Shown here: in pieces, positions 6,241 through 8,617 of the stretch
Numbering within the stretch: the stretch's first letter is position 1
How the letters are laid out: every line of letters starts with the position of its first letter
Origin: DAOVDI01 sp965373045
Lineage (GTDB): Bacteria; Acidobacteriota; Aminicenantia; Aminicenantales; Aminicenantaceae
Direction of reading: 5' to 3'
NCBI GenBank assembly: GCA_965373045.1
Contig: CBDVEQ010000122.1
Location: 1-8,617 of the forward strand
Length of the DNA stretch: 8,617 bases
The notes under the pieces: generated by a model
The model's input: the letters and a program-made list of their open reading frames with translations, nothing else
The model's database searches: none
Told to the model about the DNA's origin: nothing
Position numbers and translations under genes: made by a program

Positions 6241-6282
6241 AAAAGGGTTCAAGGATTCAAGGATTCCTCGAACCCTTTTTTT
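6241..6282 (+). terminator. Rho-independent terminator of the M14 operon, probably bidirectional
   Basis: AAAAGGGTTC (6241-6250) pairs perfectly with GAACCCTTTT (6270-6279) and is followed by more T, giving a run of seven T. The 19-base loop can form a small inner stem (AGGA 6252-6255 with TCCT 6265-6268). It begins 12 bases after the stop codon. On the minus strand the same hairpin ends in TTTT, so it could also stop transcription of the convergent tRNA gene. The left arm and loop are built from an 8-base tandem unit (GGGTTCAA, GGATTCAA, GGATTCCT). Confidence 0.9.
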
Positions 6283-6323
6283 CAACGTATCGGCATTTTT
6301 TATAAATAAATCAGGCCAAGAAA

Positions 6324-6418
<95 letters not shown>

Positions 6419-6439
6419 GCACCAAGTGATGTGCCTCCT

Positions 6440-6467
6440 ATTTTAGCACTTTTTCAAAAGGATTCAA
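6440..6467 (-). promoter_or_regulatory. Predicted sigma70 promoter of tRNA-Ser
   Basis: On the minus strand TTGAAT (6467-6462), a 16-base spacer and TAAAAT (6445-6440) place a start site near 6433, about 15 bases before the mature tRNA 5' end. The -10 matches at 5 of 6 positions and the -35 at 4 of 6. Confidence 0.6.
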
Positions 6468-6494
6468 ATGAAAAGAAGATTTCGCCTTGAATCC
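6460..6494. repeat. Inverted repeat GGATTCAA/TTGAATCC between divergent promoters
   Basis: GGATTCAA (6460-6467) and its exact complement TTGAATCC (6487-6494) are separated by 19 bases. The left arm covers the -35 hexamer of the tRNA promoter, and the right arm ends about 10 bases before the -35 of the gatE promoter. The same octamer occurs at 6253-6260 in the terminator loop on the other side of the tRNA. Confidence 0.5.
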
Positions 6495-6504
6495 ATTTTT
6501 TGGC

Positions 6505-6534
6505 TTGATACTCTCTGTAAGAATAACATATAAT
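6505..6534 (+). promoter_or_regulatory. Predicted strong sigma70 promoter of gatE
   Basis: TTGATA (6505-6510), an 18-base spacer and a perfect TATAAT (6529-6534) lie just upstream of gatE. Transcription should begin near 6541, giving a leader of about 34 bases before the ATG at 6575. Confidence 0.75.
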
Positions 6535-6574
6535 TTCAAAGTTCTTTTTATGATACAGCCTTATACTTACCCCT

Positions 6575-8542
6575 ATGGAACAAATTATCAATTATACCGA
6601 TATCGGATTAATAGCCGGCCTGGAGGTTCACCAGCAGCTGCTTACCCAGCGCAAGCTGTTCTGCCACTGCCCGTCAGGAATCTATACAAAGGATCATGAT
6701 GGCACTTTACTGCGACATATGCGGCCGACCCTTTCTGAACTTGGAGAGTACGATGGCACCGCACTCATGGAGTTCAAATCAAAAAAGAACATTATTTACC
6801 TGCTGCACAAAGACAATGTCTGTACCTATGAGATGGACGACACCCCACCATTTCTGATGAACCAGAAGGCGCTGGATGTGGCTATTGAACAGTGCCTTAT
6901 GCTCGGATGCGATATAATCGACGAGGTGCACGTAGCACGCAAACAATATCTTGATGGTTCGATCCCAACCGGCTTTCAGCGGACTGCAATTGTTGGCGTC
7001 AACGGCCGGCTTCCTTTTCTCGGACGCAAGCTGTCCATTACACAGGTAAGTATAGAAGAAGACAGCTGCCGCGAAGTATCGGACAAAGGACACCTTATTG
7101 TCTGGCGAACCGACCGCCTGGGTATACCTCTGATCGAAACCGTAACCGGGCCGGATCTGCGCACACCAGACGAGGTGGTTGAGGCTATTTTGCTTATCGG
7201 GCGTGTCTGCCGCACCACTGGCCATGTCCGGGTGGGGCTGGGCGCCAGCCGTCAGGACATAAACGTCTCAGTACGCGGTGGACGACGAGTTGAGATCAAA
7301 GGAGTTCCCCAAGCCTGGTGGGCACGAAAATTGGTCCACAAAGAGGCAATAAGACAAGTAAACTTGCTCAGACTGCGTGATGAACTTCATAAACGCGGAT
7401 TCAGGACAGCAGACGATCTGGTCACAAAACACACCGATGTAACGTCTTTATTCAAAGCATCTCAGTTAGCATTTTTCCGCCCTGAGAACTGGGATCGCTA
7501 TATAGCAGAGGAGAAGCGACGGCCTGGCATAGAACTGGGCGAGGGACCGTTTTGTGTACGTGCAGTCAAACTTACAGGCCTTATAAATACTCTTAACTGG
7601 CCAACCCAGCCTGATTACAGCTTTGCTTATGAATTGGCCGGCCGCGTCCGGGTCATCGCCGGGCTCGACCAACAGCCGATCTTGATCCACAATGAAAATT
7701 GGCCCAATTACGAGGGGTCACAACGTGAGCTGCTTAGCGTAAAAGAAAAAACTGGCTGCAGCTCTAACGACTCTGTAGTAATAATCTGGGGTCCGCTTAA
7801 TGATACACTGACTGCGGCCGAAGAAATAAGAATCCGGTACGTAGATGCGGTCAATGGTGTGCCTAATGAGACTCGCCAGCCATTCGTCGACGGGAGTACT
7901 GATTTCGAACGTATCCTGCCTGGACCTGATCGCATGTATCCTGACACTGACAGCCCGCCAATCTCTATTACACGCCAGCGGGTAAATCAGCTTAAGGCTG
8001 AACTTCCTCCACCGCCATGGGAACGGGAGGAACGCTATATCGCTGCAAGCGTGCCGCGGAACACCATCCACTTCCTCATCCGCAGGGGGAATGCTGTGAT
8101 CGTTGATAAAGTAGTGGATATGTGCGGAGCAGATATCCGTCAGGCCTGCTTCTTTTTTGGCGAGTGGTTAAAAGGCATGCGCCGCGATGGCGTGGCCGTA
8201 GACACAATCTCCGCCGAAAGATGGTGTGATTTTTTCAAGCTTATAGCCAAACGACCTGTATTATGGGAGGCCCGTAAACAGCTTGTATCACTCATCGCTG
8301 ATGCGCCAGAAAAAACGATCGAGCATATAGTCAAGGAAACAGGGCTGGAAACAGAACCATCCGGGTGGGAAAAATTAGTAAATAAAATAGTTGAGAACAG
8401 CCAAATGAATCCCAATAATCGCTCATATGAAAAGCAATTTCGATTCTACATGGGCCAAATTATGCCAGAACTACGCGGCAGAGTACCTGCCAGCAGTATA
8501 ATCGCTGTTCTTAAGGAAAATCTGCACAAGAGAATAACATGA
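6575..8542 (+). CDS. gatE: Glutamyl-tRNA(Gln) amidotransferase subunit E (archaeal-type GatE)
   Basis: 655 residues. GatE activates Glu-tRNA(Gln) by phosphorylation and uses ammonia from GatD to make Gln-tRNA(Gln) in the cytoplasm. The GatB/E cradle opens with GLIAGLEVHQQL (11-22) and KLFCHCP (27-33). Then come LRPTLSELGEYD-like text (46-60), DEVHVARKQYLDGSIPTGFQRT (116-137), IEEDSC (160-165), DRLGIPLIE (180-188), GASRQDINVSV (223-233) and RVEIKGV (238-244). Conserved His19, Glu161 and Glu188 correspond to the family's active-site positions as I recall them. The GAD insertion, absent from GatB and diagnostic of GatE, spans about 295-425, followed by GVPNETR (428-434), DGSTDFERILPGPDRMYPDTD (439-459). 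The YqeY-like tail is about 490-655. Archaeal GatE is usually about 610-635 residues. The start fits the family N-terminus but has no visible Shine-Dalgarno (upstream CTTATACTTACCCCT). The stop overlaps the next ATG (ATGA). GatB is excluded by the GAD domain. Confidence 0.95.
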   Translation: MEQIINYTDIGLIAGLEVHQQLLTQRKLFCHCPSGIYTKDHDGTLLRHMRPTLSELGEYDGTALMEFKSKKNIIYLLHKDNVCTYEMDDTPPFLMNQKALDVAIEQCLMLGCDIIDEVHVARKQYLDGSIPTGFQRTAIVGVNGRLPFLGRKLSITQVSIEEDSCREVSDKGHLIVWRTDRLGIPLIETVTGPDLRTPDEVVEAILLIGRVCRTTGHVRVGLGASRQDINVSVRGGRRVEIKGVPQAWWARKLVHKEAIRQVNLLRLRDELHKRGFRTADDLVTKHTDVTSLFKASQLAFFRPENWDRYIAEEKRRPGIELGEGPFCVRAVKLTGLINTLNWPTQPDYSFAYELAGRVRVIAGLDQQPILIHNENWPNYEGSQRELLSVKEKTGCSSNDSVVIIWGPLNDTLTAAEEIRIRYVDAVNGVPNETRQPFVDGSTDFERILPGPDRMYPDTDSPPISITRQRVNQLKAELPPPPWEREERYIAASVPRNTIHFLIRRGNAVIVDKVVDMCGADIRQACFFFGEWLKGMRRDGVAVDTISAERWCDFFKLIAKRPVLWEARKQLVSLIADAPEKTIEHIVKETGLETEPSGWEKLVNKIVENSQMNPNNRSYEKQFRFYMGQIMPELRGRVPASSIIAVLKENLHKRIT

Positions 8543-8617
8543 AATCTACAAACGATAAACTGAAAGGATACACAGGCTTGGCACGCAAAAAACTCATTGA
8601 TTGGGGGGTGCGTGTCT
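8539..8617 (+). CDS. gatD: Probable GatD (L-asparaginase-like amidase subunit), N-terminal fragment
   Basis: Only 26 codons are present: an ATG overlapping the gatE stop by 4 bases, then MKSTNDKLKGYTGLARKKLI followed by DWGVRV. GatD proteins begin with a short helix-rich stretch of this type (GYxGxAxxxLxxxGV) before a Tudor-like domain and the asparaginase-type amidase domain that releases ammonia from glutamine. The identification rests mainly on the obligate GatD/GatE partnership and the overlap. The fragment alone carries no catalytic motif. Confidence 0.7.
   Translation, partial: MKSTNDKLKGYTGLARKKLIDWGVRV

Noticed and set aside
6487..6699. 70-codon frame starting upstream of gatE in another frame
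   Set aside because: It overlaps the gatE start, has no family similarity and ends inside gatE. The gatE frame carries the conserved GLEVHQQL opening.

Overview
The window reads as chromosomal DNA of a bacterium. The promoters are sigma70-like (for example TTGATA-N18-TATAAT), most genes have AGGAG or GGAGG ribosome binding sites, two proteins carry Sec signal peptides, and the tRNA-Ser gene encodes its own CCA end. The phylum cannot be fixed from the sequence. Secreted M14 peptidases with acidic Ca-loop insertions, a URO-D-like methyltransferase and an archaeal-type GatE would fit an uncultured lineage such as Aminicenantes/Acidobacteriota or the KSB1/Latescibacteria groups, but that is inference from memory of the families.

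Region by region: (1) 1-2213, minus strand: a two-gene operon with a good promoter at 2185-2213. A calcineurin-like metallophosphoesterase (2129-1203) is followed, with a 4-base ATGA overlap, by a URO-D/MtaA-like methyltransferase-family protein that runs off the left edge. (2) 2130-2476: a divergent intergenic region dense in short tandem repeats of period 7, 9 and 10, plus a dRS3-like palindrome and an 11-bp direct repeat. (3) 2477-6229, plus strand: two tandem paralogous secreted M14-family zinc carboxypeptidase-like proteins, closed by a strong intrinsic terminator at 6241-6282. The second has the full catalytic set. The first has lost it: the HxxE zinc motif reads ExxH, the third ligand His is Ser and the catalytic Glu is Asn. 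(4) 6325-6418, minus strand: tRNA-Ser(GCT), convergent with the peptidase operon. (5) 6505-8617, plus strand: a promoter, then gatE and the first codons of a probable gatD, coupled by an ATGA overlap.

How the parts relate: the M14 pair probably acts outside the cytoplasmic membrane, with the active enzyme made together with a full-length degenerate partner. GatE plus GatD would form the amidotransferase that converts Glu-tRNA(Gln) to Gln-tRNA(Gln). That pathway is classically archaeal, whereas most bacteria use GatCAB. The methyltransferase/phosphoesterase operon has no functional link to its neighbours that I can see. The most interesting observations are the peptidase/pseudopeptidase pair, the GatDE locus in a bacterial setting, and the repeat mosaic that supplies the leader of the peptidase operon.
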